Made by a program: the position numbers and the translations under genes
The notes under the pieces: model-generated
What the model saw: the letters and a program-made list of their open reading frames with translations, nothing else
The model's database searches: none
What the model was told of the DNA's origin: nothing
NCBI GenBank assembly: GCA_002505765.1
Contig: DAVZ01000053.1
Location: forward strand, 1 to 18,829
DNA length: 18,829 nt
Origin: Methanobacterium sp. UBA176
GTDB lineage: Archaea > Methanobacteriota > Methanobacteria > Methanobacteriales > Methanobacteriaceae
Reading direction: 5' to 3'
Shown here: positions 7,416-14,755 of the stretch, one piece after another
How positions within the stretch are numbered: position 1 is the first letter of the stretch
Layout: each line of letters begins with the position of its first letter

Positions 7416-8906
7416 ATTACATATGCTGATACACAAAAGGAAATAGAGGATTTTTTAAAGGATAAAAACCTGATTGTAGCTTCAAACCGAGGACCTGTTG
7501 AATTTTATATCAAAAATGGCAAAATAGAGGTAAAAAGAGGCGCTGGTGGGCTTGTGTCTACTCTACTCCCATTTATGGCCACTTTTAATGGGACATGGGT
7601 TGCAAGCGCAATGACGGAGGGAGATAGAAGGATGGCAGAAGGATATGAGAAGTGCCTGGTGCCTATTCCTGAAGAAAATCCTGAGTTCTGTGTTTCTTTT
7701 GTTGTTGTAGAATCTGAAATCTATGAAGCGTACTACAGCGTCATAAGTAACCCTCTTCTCTGGTTTGTACAACATTACATGTGGAATACTCCATATGTAC
7801 CTGTAATTGATGATAATACTCATAAAGCATGGCACGATAGCTATGTATACGTAAATAAAATATTTGCAGAGAGAATAATCGAAGAAGCAGAAACCGATGA
7901 GAGAAAACCCCTTATCATGATACAGGATTATCATCTTTACACATGTCCTGGATATATCCGGGAAAAGCTGGATGATATATTCTTAAACCAGTTCATACAT
8001 ATCCCATGGCCCCAATCCGAATATTTTAGCATTCTACCAGAGTATATGCAGGAAGCAATTGTTAAAGGGCTTTTATCCAACGATATAATCGGATTTCATC
8101 TTAAAAAATATGTTATGAACTTCCTCTACACCTGTGAGCCTTATGTAGAGAAAGTGGATTATGGTTCCAGAAAGATATGGCACGATGGTCGGATTATTTC
8201 GGTAAATCATTATCCAATATCTGTTGATTGTAGAAAACTCACAGAAAATGCTAAAACCAACGAAGTAATTCAAAAAGAAGAATTAATTAAAAAGATTAAA
8301 GGAGACTGTTTTTTAATATACAGAACTGACCGGGCAGATTTAAGTAAAAATATAATCAGAGGATTTAAGGCCTATGAACTTTTCCTGCAAAAACACCCTG
8401 AATTCCACGGAAAGGTTAAGTTTCTATCCACTGGAATGCCTACAAGGCAGCAGATTAAAGAATACTGCGATTACAGAGATGAAACATATAGAACAATCGA
8501 TGAAATAAACGAAAGATATTCAAAAGACGGCTGGAAGCCAATTGAACAGCTATTTAAGGCGGATTATAACCTCGTGACTGCTGCTTTTAAACATTACGAT
8601 TGTCTGCTTGTTAATCCCATAGTAGATGGAATGAACATTGTTGCAAAGGAAGGACCCATTGTAAATGAGAATAATGGAGTTTTAATACTGTCAAACGGAG
8701 CAGGTTCATATGAAGAACTTCAGGATTATTCTATTATTGTGAATGCTTATGATATCACTCAGACAGCAGATGCAATTTACAGGGCTATTATGATGAGCAA
8801 TGAAGAAAGGGCGAGAATAATTGAGGGGCTTAAAAAGAGCATAAATGAAAGAAATGTATATATATGGATGCAGGAACAGTTCAAAGACATTAAAAAGCAT
8901 TATTAA
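7416..8906 (+). CDS. GT20 glycosyltransferase, trehalose-6-phosphate synthase-like (copy 1), apparent ATT start
   Basis: This is 496 residues if started at ATT 7416. Family members transfer glucose from UDP- or ADP-glucose to glucose-6-phosphate or a similar phosphorylated acceptor. Matching E. coli OtsA by eye: ASNRGP (22-27, acceptor Arg), GAGGL (42-46), MIQDYHL, HIPWPQ, SNDIIGFHL, DRADLSKN (donor-phosphate Arg and Lys) and GMPTRQQIKEY (equivalent of the acceptor-phosphate Arg). VDGMNIVAKEG closes the list, where OtsA has LRDGMNLVAKEY, so the Arg before DGMN is missing here. The in-frame TAA at 7413 rules out an upstream start, and starting at the GTG at 7554 would delete SNRGP and GAGGL. 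No phosphatase partner is visible. Trehalose-6-phosphate is the best guess for product; another glucosyl-phosphate solute is possible. Confidence 0.85.
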   Translation: MTYADTQKEIEDFLKDKNLIVASNRGPVEFYIKNGKIEVKRGAGGLVSTLLPFMATFNGTWVASAMTEGDRRMAEGYEKCLVPIPEENPEFCVSFVVVESEIYEAYYSVISNPLLWFVQHYMWNTPYVPVIDDNTHKAWHDSYVYVNKIFAERIIEEAETDERKPLIMIQDYHLYTCPGYIREKLDDIFLNQFIHIPWPQSEYFSILPEYMQEAIVKGLLSNDIIGFHLKKYVMNFLYTCEPYVEKVDYGSRKIWHDGRIISVNHYPISVDCRKLTENAKTNEVIQKEELIKKIKGDCFLIYRTDRADLSKNIIRGFKAYELFLQKHPEFHGKVKFLSTGMPTRQQIKEYCDYRDETYRTIDEINERYSKDGWKPIEQLFKADYNLVTAAFKHYDCLLVNPIVDGMNIVAKEGPIVNENNGVLILSNGAGSYEELQDYSIIVNAYDITQTADAIYRAIMMSNEERARIIEGLKKSINERNVYIWMQEQFKDIKKHY

Positions 8907-9057
8907 TCATTTTCAAGTTAATTAAAAAAACTGTGATAAATCATTTTTTCCATTTTTCTCACTAATTTTCCAATTCATTGCGAAAATTGAGCCCATAAAG
9001 AAAATAATATTAAATCGTTCTTACATATTAAAGCATTAAATTATAATATTATTATAG

Positions 9058-9063
9058 AGGAGG
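9058..9063 (+). promoter_or_regulatory. Strong ribosome binding site before an ATC start
   Basis: AGGAGG lies eight bases before the ATC at 9072. In the GT20 frame there is no ATG, GTG or TTG between the in-frame TGA at 8988 and the ATG at 9183, which falls after the conserved SNRGP motif. Confidence 0.65.
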
Positions 9064-9071
9064 AAATAACC

Positions 9072-10556
9072 ATCCAAAATTTAGGTAAAGATTTAAATAA
9101 ATTCCTCGAAGGTAAAATCTTAATATTAGCATCAAATAGAGGTCCAATAGAGTTTTACAGGGATTCAGATGGAAAGATAGGGATGAAAACCGGCGCTGGA
9201 GGAATGGTGCAAACCTTACTTCCCATCATGGAAAATATAAATGGAATATGGATTGCCAGTGCCATGGATGGAGCGGATGTTGAAATGGCAGAAAGATATC
9301 CTCATAATAGAATACCAATTCCAGAAAATAATCCTAAATTCTACATTCATTTTATCATTTTAGACCCAGAAAAATACGATGAATATTATAATGTTATTAA
9401 TAACCCCTTAATCTGGTTTATACACCATTATATGTGGAATTTACCTCACAATCCCCAAATAGGTGAAGATGTTCATAGCGCCTGGAAGAGTTATGAATAT
9501 GTAAATCAGAAATTTGCAGAAAAAATCATTCATGAAGTAAACGAATGTGAAAAAGAGCCACTAATTATGCTTCAAGACTTTCAACTGGAACTTTGTCCGG
9601 GTTATATACGAGAACGGTTTGAAGATATCTTTTTAAATCAGTTTATACATATTCCATGGCCGCAGCCCGATTATTTTAGAATTTTTCCAGGATATATTAG
9701 AGAAGCCATAATAGAAGGGCTTTTATCAAATGATATCCTCGGTTTTCATCTGAAAAAATACGTGAAGAATTTTTTAATGACCTGTGAAATGTATGCTGAC
9801 CACGTGGATTGGAAAGAGAGCGTAGTCCACTTTAATGGCCGAAAAACATATGTGAGGAATTATCCCATTTCTGTTGATGGAAAAAAGCTTAAAAAAATCT
9901 CTAAATCTCAAAAAGTACTCAATTACGAAGAATATGTTAAAAAAATCAAAGGAAACAATTTTCTATTCTACAGAACCGAAAGAACAGACCTCAGCAAAAA
10001 TATAATCAGAGGTTTTAATGCCTACGACATTTTTCTTGAAAAATATCCCCAATTTCAAGAAAAGGTCACTTTTTTTATAACCGGAGTATCAACCAGAGAA
10101 AAGGTAAAGGAATACAGAAATTACAAGGTAAAATTAAACCAGACCATTAATGATATTAACCAGAAATACTCCAAAAATGGATGGAAACCTATTATTACCC
10201 GCTTTGATGCCGAATATTCGCTTGTAACCGCAGCATTAAAAAATTATGACTGCCTCCTTGTAAATTCCATTTACGATGGGATGAACATAGTTCCCAAAGA
10301 AGGAATCATATTAAATGAAAATAATGGAATTTTAATCCTCTCAGAGACCACAGGATCTTATGAAGAACTTAAAGATTATTCCATTAATATCAATGCATTT
10401 GATATCAAAGATACTGTAGATGCAATGTATAAAGCAGTTAATATGAACATTGAAGAACGTAAAAAACGTTTAGAGGAACTAAAAAGAATTGTTCGCAATT
10501 ATAATGTATATTCATGGATAGGTGAACAATTTCGAGATATTCAAAAACTATTTTAA
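9072..10556 (+). CDS. GT20 glycosyltransferase, trehalose-6-phosphate synthase-like (copy 2), apparent ATC start
   Basis: This is 494 residues from ATC 9072 and a close paralogue of the upstream gene along its whole length. It shares ASNRGPIEFY, GAGGM, MLQDFQL (where copy 1 and E. coli OtsA have DYHL), HIPWPQPDYF, SNDILGFHLKKY, ERTDLSKNIIRGF, VSTREKVKEY and YDGMNIVPKEG. The DYHL to DFQL change removes a histidine that is conserved near the OtsA sugar site, and VAKE becomes VPKE, so this copy may differ in acceptor or activity. The first ATG (9183) would cut off the first 37 residues including SNRGP. Spacing from copy 1 is 165 bases, without an obvious terminator. The tandem arrangement suggests local duplication followed by divergence. 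Confidence 0.83.
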   Translation: MQNLGKDLNKFLEGKILILASNRGPIEFYRDSDGKIGMKTGAGGMVQTLLPIMENINGIWIASAMDGADVEMAERYPHNRIPIPENNPKFYIHFIILDPEKYDEYYNVINNPLIWFIHHYMWNLPHNPQIGEDVHSAWKSYEYVNQKFAEKIIHEVNECEKEPLIMLQDFQLELCPGYIRERFEDIFLNQFIHIPWPQPDYFRIFPGYIREAIIEGLLSNDILGFHLKKYVKNFLMTCEMYADHVDWKESVVHFNGRKTYVRNYPISVDGKKLKKISKSQKVLNYEEYVKKIKGNNFLFYRTERTDLSKNIIRGFNAYDIFLEKYPQFQEKVTFFITGVSTREKVKEYRNYKVKLNQTINDINQKYSKNGWKPIITRFDAEYSLVTAALKNYDCLLVNSIYDGMNIVPKEGIILNENNGILILSETTGSYEELKDYSININAFDIKDTVDAMYKAVNMNIEERKKRLEELKRIVRNYNVYSWIGEQFRDIQKLF

Positions 10557-10601
10557 TGTTTTAATCTAAAACTAAATCTAATTATTTAGAGAGGCGGAAA
10601 G

Positions 10602-10937
10602 ATGATGATCGATGAGTTTATTGTTGTAAGTTCAAATTATATTCCTGGATTTAAAGCAGTTGAAACCAGAGGTTTTGTATATGGATTAACAGTACGAAGC
10701 AGAGGCTTAGGTGGACAGATAGGTGCTGGAATACGTTCAATGTTTGGGGGAGAAATAAAAGAATACGTTAAAATGATGGAACAGTCAAGAGATGAGGCGT
10801 TGCGCAGAATGGTTGATCATGCTCAATCAATGGGTGCTAATGCTGTTATAAGCGTACGTTTTGACTCAAATGACATTTCAGATATCATGCAGGAAATTCT
10901 GGCCTATGGAACTGCAGTTGTAGTTGAAAGGGAATAA
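10602..10937 (+). CDS. YbjQ/UPF0145 family protein
   Basis: This is a 111-residue protein resembling the YbjQ (UPF0145) family. The signs are a VVSSNYIPGFK start, YGLTVRSRGLG, a central EYVKMMEQSRDEALRRMVDH helix and GANAVISVRFDSN before a final AVVVERE strand. Family proteins form pentamer-like assemblies; their function is not firmly known, and some annotations call them putative heavy-metal-binding. A GAGGCGG ribosome site lies just upstream; ATG at 10602 or 10605 could be used. It lies 45 bases after GT20 copy 2 and nine bases before the next gene, so it is probably in one operon with the latter. Confidence 0.85.
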   Translation: MMIDEFIVVSSNYIPGFKAVETRGFVYGLTVRSRGLGGQIGAGIRSMFGGEIKEYVKMMEQSRDEALRRMVDHAQSMGANAVISVRFDSNDISDIMQEILAYGTAVVVERE

Positions 10938-10946
10938 TCGATAAAA

Positions 10947-11696
10947 ATGTTTGAAGGAAATATCAATGTTAAAGGTAAAGAGATACCAAAAACCCTTCTT
11001 GGAACATCTCCATTTATAGGAGCTGCCCAGTTCGGGCATAGGGCAAGATTATACCAGTTAGATCTTTACAATCAGCCTGAAAACATTCTTAAAGTGATAA
11101 GAAAGTCTTATGAGCTTGGAGTTAAAGGAATACAGCTTGTACCCTATGATGCTGTGGTTCAGGCGCTTCAATGGGCAATTGATGAAGGCTGCGATTTAAA
11201 TATTGTGGGAACTGTACGTCCCAATTGTGAAAGCGAAGATATAGTGCTTTTAAGCGAACTTGGAGCAAATTCTATGCTGCTTCACGGTATGATCACTGAT
11301 AAATTAAGTTTTAATTATCTGGAATTAATATTGGAGGAAATTCAGGGAACTGATGCTATTTCTGGTCTTGTAACCCACAGACCGTTTAATACAACTAAAA
11401 ATCTCATTAATTCTACCATAATTGATTTATTTGATATTTATATGGTTCCTGTAAATAAAAACGGTTATCTTATGGATACTGATGTATTCATGAAAAATGA
11501 ACGCGCCGAACTTAGATATTTAATTAAAAAACTGGATAAAACCATAATTGCTAAAAAAACAATGGCTGCCGGAATATTAACTCCAAATGACGCTTTTGAT
11601 TACCTTAAAACATTGGATTATGTGGATTTAATCACAGTTGGGATTGCATCAGAGGCAGAAGCTGAAGAAACCTTCACATTATTAGCAGATAAATAA
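10947..11696 (+). CDS. Uncharacterised protein, probably TIM-barrel-like
   Basis: This is a 249-residue protein I cannot assign to a named family. Alternating strand and helix patterns suggest a TIM barrel of the aldo-keto-reductase type: KTLLGTSPFIGAAQFGHRA near the N-terminus, GVKGIQLVPYD, NIVGTVRP, NSMLLHGMITD, GLVTHRPFNTT, IYMVPVNKNGY, TIIAKKTMAAGILTP and VDLITVGIASEAEAEET. The last two resemble the 'KPMAAG... VG' strand endings of aldo-keto reductase-like proteins, but no nucleotide-binding motif is certain. It starts nine bases after the YbjQ gene, with a poor SD, and is likely translated from the same message. It ends six bases from the converging coiled-coil gene. Confidence 0.8.
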   Translation: MFEGNINVKGKEIPKTLLGTSPFIGAAQFGHRARLYQLDLYNQPENILKVIRKSYELGVKGIQLVPYDAVVQALQWAIDEGCDLNIVGTVRPNCESEDIVLLSELGANSMLLHGMITDKLSFNYLELILEEIQGTDAISGLVTHRPFNTTKNLINSTIIDLFDIYMVPVNKNGYLMDTDVFMKNERAELRYLIKKLDKTIIAKKTMAAGILTPNDAFDYLKTLDYVDLITVGIASEAEAEETFTLLADK

Positions 11697-11701
11697 ATTA
11701 T

Positions 11702-11995
11702 TTACTCAATTTTTTTTTTATATGCTTCAGCCATTTTAATTTCTTCATTTATTCTATTTAATTCTGATATGACTTGTTTAATATGTGCTTTTTCGCTTTC
11801 TATATTCTTTTTAAGTTCGTTATATCTTTCTTTATCTTTTTCCGGGTCAGTTGCATTTATTTGACTTTTCCAGTATCCAATCTGCCTTTTAACTGCATCC
11901 AAATATTCCATTTCAACTCTTTTTCTGTCTTTAATGATATTAATCGTACTTCGAATTTTATAATATTGTTCTTTACCATAATCTTCTGAAGGCAT
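11702..11995 (-). CDS. Small charged coiled-coil protein, family copy A
   Basis: This is a 97-residue protein, almost entirely predicted helix, rich in Lys, Glu, Ile and Asn. It shares a core with two other minus-strand loci in this window: VKRQIGYWKSQINATDPEKD, then KERYNELKKNIESEKAHIKQ, then LNRINEEI. The invariant features are a Tyr-Trp pair, a polar loop, RxNEL or RYxEL and a long C-terminal helix. It probably folds as a two-helix hairpin. There is no signal peptide or membrane segment. I do not recognise the family and no function can be given. The ATG at 11995 lacks a clear SD. Confidence 0.7.
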   Translation of the reverse strand: MPSEDYGKEQYYKIRSTINIIKDRKRVEMEYLDAVKRQIGYWKSQINATDPEKDKERYNELKKNIESEKAHIKQVISELNRINEEIKMAEAYKKKIE

Positions 11996-12477
11996 GACTA
12001 TAATTATGTTTTAACAAATATGAAAAAGTTGTTATTCTATACATCTACAACAGAAATTATTCCAATAAATTTATTATAAATCGAACTCGTATATAGACAT
12101 GCATTAAAAAAATTTACTTTCCAAAAAAATAAGATTTTATTGAGAGCAGGGAATTGTATCTGGAATCAGAATGGAGATGACAACACTTATTTTTTCTTAT
12201 TCTAAATAAATAAATCCTATAAATAAGATTTTAGTTTGATTTCTTATTTTTTAAAATTTTACTTATCCATTATTTGCTGTTAGATGATTATAACGTTTAT
12301 TACAAGATTTAAGTAAAAAAATGAAAAATATTTGTTTTATAGTGAATAACCAGATGTTTCAAACTTTCCAAACTCTATAACTAACGTATCGTGCTTTAAA
12401 CAAACGTGATTTATTGAATTATCCAAAAATAATTTGTGTAAATAAGTTATTCATCCACTATAATTTTATAAATAATC
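11996..12477. other. Gene-free AT-rich spacer with a possible inverted repeat
   Basis: No ORF with coding character is visible. TTATAGTGAATAAC at 12337-12350 and its imperfect inverse GTTATTCATCCACTATAA at 12446-12463 (a four-base insertion in one arm) enclose about 95 bases. That could be the remains of a small inverted-repeat element or a hairpin. A 13-base sequence, AAATAAGATTTTA, occurs directly at about 12126 and 12221. No target-site duplication or transposase is seen. Confidence 0.35.
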
Positions 12478-13257
12478 ATGGAATTAGATATTCCAAACTC
12501 ACATATTAAATACTACAACCCATTAGCAAAACTTGATTCTGTTAGATTAAGAAGCTTTAAAATGGTTAAAGCTGATAAATGGCTTAAAGAAATTGAAGAA
12601 GAACTTAAAATAGCTAAAAAAGATAAAAAATTTCTGAAAGAGTTATTGAGTTAGTTAAATGAACTTTGAATTCATCAAACTGACCTTGAAATGCAGAACA
12701 ATGAGCTAAAACATTCTAAAGAAGAACCTTCAAAACTTTACAGCCATTTATCATTAACTAATATAATCATGTGCCCCTATAGGATATTTACATTAAATCA
12801 AGATGGAATAATATGTAATGTAAACCTTAAAGGAGCTGAATTACTTCAATTAGGAAAGAAAATTATTGGGGGTAGTTTTAGTAAATTTATTCCAAAAGAT
12901 AATAAAATAAGTATTATCATTCACTGGAAAATGCTATTAATAGGAGGAGTCAAAATTAAGTGTTGTAAATCAAATTAAAAAGATAATATCAATGTATTTT
13001 ATGCATCCATGGAATTTTGCCTTTGTTAAGATGGATTAAAGAGAATACAGAATTATGGATATTACCAGGCGTAAAAAGCAGAAGAACAACTAAAAGACAA
13101 TTTTAGAATTAGAACGTTCCAATGAGGATCGCAGTAGTTTAATTATTATGCAAGTCAGAATCTAAAGAACCTTTACATGCCTGCATAGTTTTTATAACGG
13201 TGCTATAAAAATAAGCTTGATGAGGATGCACTTGATAGCTTGATGCATGAATTTTGA
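12478..13257 (+). pseudogene. Decayed PAS sensor histidine kinase
   Basis: The frame opens at ATG 12478 and reads 58 residues to TAG 12652. In the same frame it continues LNEL, TGA at 12667, then IHQTDLEMQNNELKHSKEE. This matches the LVHELQVHQIELELQNEEL segment of the intact kinase at 17794. A PAS-like part follows (YRIFTLNQDGIICNVNLKGA), ending at TAA 12976. After that the homology hops between frames: DITRRKK (13058), AEEQLKDNFR (13078), ELERSNEDR (13106), YYASQNLK (13144), EPLHA (13167) and KNKLDEDALDSLMHEF (to 13254). This mirrors DITEQK, ERELKRSNKEL, YVASHDLQEP and QLDEDADEF of the intact kinase. The phospho-accepting His reads as Gln (SQN for SHD). There are at least two stops and several one-base frameshifts. 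The ATPase part is not recognisable. Confidence 0.85.
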
Positions 13258-13404
13258 ATATGAAAACCATCGAGAACAGGTACTAAAAATACTTTTAAAG
13301 AATAAAATCTTTAAAATGTTTAATTTAAAATTTAAGTTATATAAACGGGATTTTAAAACAGGGCTATAATTCAATTAACCTTTGAAAAAAATCATCTTAG
13401 CATT

Positions 13405-13764
13405 TCATTTGGATGTGTTTTTGTCACGTTCTTTTTCCCGTTCTTTATGTTCTTTTTCTGTGATAACTTGTTTATCTATTTTCTCAATTTCATCTTTAAT
13501 TTGCTTAATGAGTATTTCCTCATTTTTTATTTTATCTTTAAGTTCGTCATATCTTTTTTTATCTTTTTGCGGATTAGTTTCTTTTAAACGATCATTCCAG
13601 TATTTTTTCTGTTTTTTTATTACAGCCAGATATTCTATTTCAAATTTTCTTCGTTCTTTAAATGTTTTAAGAATTTGTTTATGAGTATCTTGAAATTCCT
13701 TTTCTAAATCTGCCTTTTTTTTGGATTCACTTGTTATTCTTTCATGTTCCGTTTTTTCTGGCAT
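13405..13764 (-). CDS. Small charged coiled-coil protein, family copy B
   Basis: This is a 119-residue protein with extreme charge (many KE/EK runs), predicted as nearly continuous helix. It is a paralogue of the protein at 11702: IKKQKKYWNDRLKETNPQKD, then KKRYDELKDKIKNEEILIKQ, then IEKIDKQV align without gaps. It has a longer N-terminus (about 25 residues) and a Lys/Glu/Arg-rich tail. The ATG at 13764 is preceded by GAGGG about seven bases upstream, a plausible ribosome site. Like copy A it begins Met-Pro. It may oligomerise or bind nucleic acid through its charged faces, but no motif says which. Confidence 0.72.
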   Translation of the reverse strand: MPEKTEHERITSESKKKADLEKEFQDTHKQILKTFKERRKFEIEYLAVIKKQKKYWNDRLKETNPQKDKKRYDELKDKIKNEEILIKQIKDEIEKIDKQVITEKEHKEREKERDKNTSK

Positions 13765-13817
13765 GAAATACCCTCAATTAATAAATATTAAGTTCAAATT
13801 CATTTTCATTAAATTAA

Positions 13818-14137
13818 TTAAGGAATATGTTCCTTTTGAATTTTAATTTCATTATCTATGTGCTTGATATGATCTTTAATTTTATTACAAACTCTTTCTT
13901 CCATTTTGAGCTTATTTTTGAGTTCATTAAGTCTCTCAATATCAATTACATTAGTCTTTTCGATTTCTTTCCAGTATTTTAGATGTTTCTCCACCAGATC
14001 TAATTGTTCCTCAGATTTTCTTTTGTTGTTCAAGATTTTTTTACTATCTGTTTAGTGGCTTCTATCCGCTCTTTTTCCAGTTCTTCTTGTTTACGGATTA
14101 CCTTTAACATCTTCTTTTCATCATATCCTTCTGGTAT
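13818..14137 (-). pseudogene. Broken third copy (C) of the coiled-coil family
   Basis: The 3' part reads from about 14033 (TTG) and carries the family core VEKHLKYWKEIEKTN, IERLNELKNKLKMEER and IKHIDNEI. The 5' part lies in a different frame and reads IPEGYDEKKMLKVIRKQEEL, then KERIEATKQIVKKS, then a stop near 14035. Joined by one frameshift they recreate a full-length member. The first codon of the 5' part is ATA (14137-14135) where copies A and B have ATG followed by Pro, so the start also appears lost. A translated C-terminal fragment from the TTG cannot be ruled out. Confidence 0.7.
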
Positions 14138-14755
14138 ATACAGTATGTCTGATGTTATATTAAAAATTATTTAAATTGGGTTTGTAGAATTTAGTGGGTG
14201 TTGGAAAAATCTGTCAAAAATCTCATAAAAAATTCTCCAAATTTTTTTGGAGCACGAAAAAACTTAGTTTTTCCTAAGCTCTGATTCGCATGTCCAGATT
14301 TCCCGGCAAAAAAAATTTGTTAGCCCTGATTTCCTTTCTTCTCCTAAACAGGATTTATATATTAAAGGAAAAAAAAAATTTGACAAAAAAAAATTTCCAT
14401 CCTCCCAAAAACTTTACAGTTCCTAAAAATTAATAAAATTAAAAATTTTTACTTTTTCTAAGAATTATCACTTATTCGTATCTTTCTTTAATAATTCAAC
14501 GGCGGAAATACAAAAATTCTGAATGAAAATAAGCATTTTAGTAAGCAAAAAGATTTGATTGTTTATAATTCATTTTAGATTCGAATTAATAACTTAATGC
14601 ATATTTAGATTATTACAAATTAAATAAGAAAATATAACTATCAATTAAATCATAAAAATTAGCATTCATATATGAAATTCAGTAAATCAAATATTTAAAG
14701 CTTAATTTATATTAAACAGTAAGTAAAAAGTTTATCATGCAAAAGGAGGATTTTA
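14138..14755. other. Long AT-rich spacer with hairpins, upstream of the CheB-CheR fusion
   Basis: No gene is visible over about 600 bases. Positions 14203-14303 hold nested self-complementary pieces: GGAAAAATCTG (14203) can pair with CAGATTTCC (14295). Inside them are CTCCAAA/TTTGGAG with a T4 loop and CTTAG/CTAAG. A second part (about 14370-14396) has GGAAA...AAATTT...AAATTTCC with runs of nine to ten A. Beyond 14400 the DNA is featureless and AT-rich up to the promoter of the next gene. It could hold a structured RNA, a repeat-family member or terminators. Confidence 0.4.
14706..14714 (+). promoter_or_regulatory. TATA box of the CheB-CheR-PAS gene
   Basis: TTTATATTA about 42 bases before the ATG predicts a leader of roughly 20 bases. 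That leader contains a perfect AGGAGG (14744-14749) six bases before ATG 14756. Both sites are well formed, suggesting that the gene is expressed. Confidence 0.5.

Noticed and set aside
7402..7446. Short ATG frame (14 codons) over the GT20 start as a leader peptide or frameshift entry
   Set aside because: The ATG lies at the edge of the SD itself with no ribosome site of its own, copy 2 has no equivalent, and no slippery sequence is obvious. Kept only as the main alternative if a base is missing.
7554..8906. Starting the first GT20 gene at the GTG at 7554
   Set aside because: This removes the SNRGP and GAGGL motifs needed for substrate binding, and no ribosome site precedes the GTG.
12652..12669. 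In-frame TAG and TGA in the kinase relic read as pyrrolysine or selenocysteine
   Set aside because: Downstream frameshifts and loss of the active His show decay, and these stops fall in a coiled lead-in with no reason for special residues.
12691..12978. Free-standing 95-residue gene
   Set aside because: Its sequence continues upstream through stops into homology with a kinase N-terminus, so it is a piece of the pseudogene.
13192..13374. 60-residue minus-strand ORF over the end of the kinase relic
   Set aside because: No SD, biased composition and overlap with recognisable relic sequence on the other strand.
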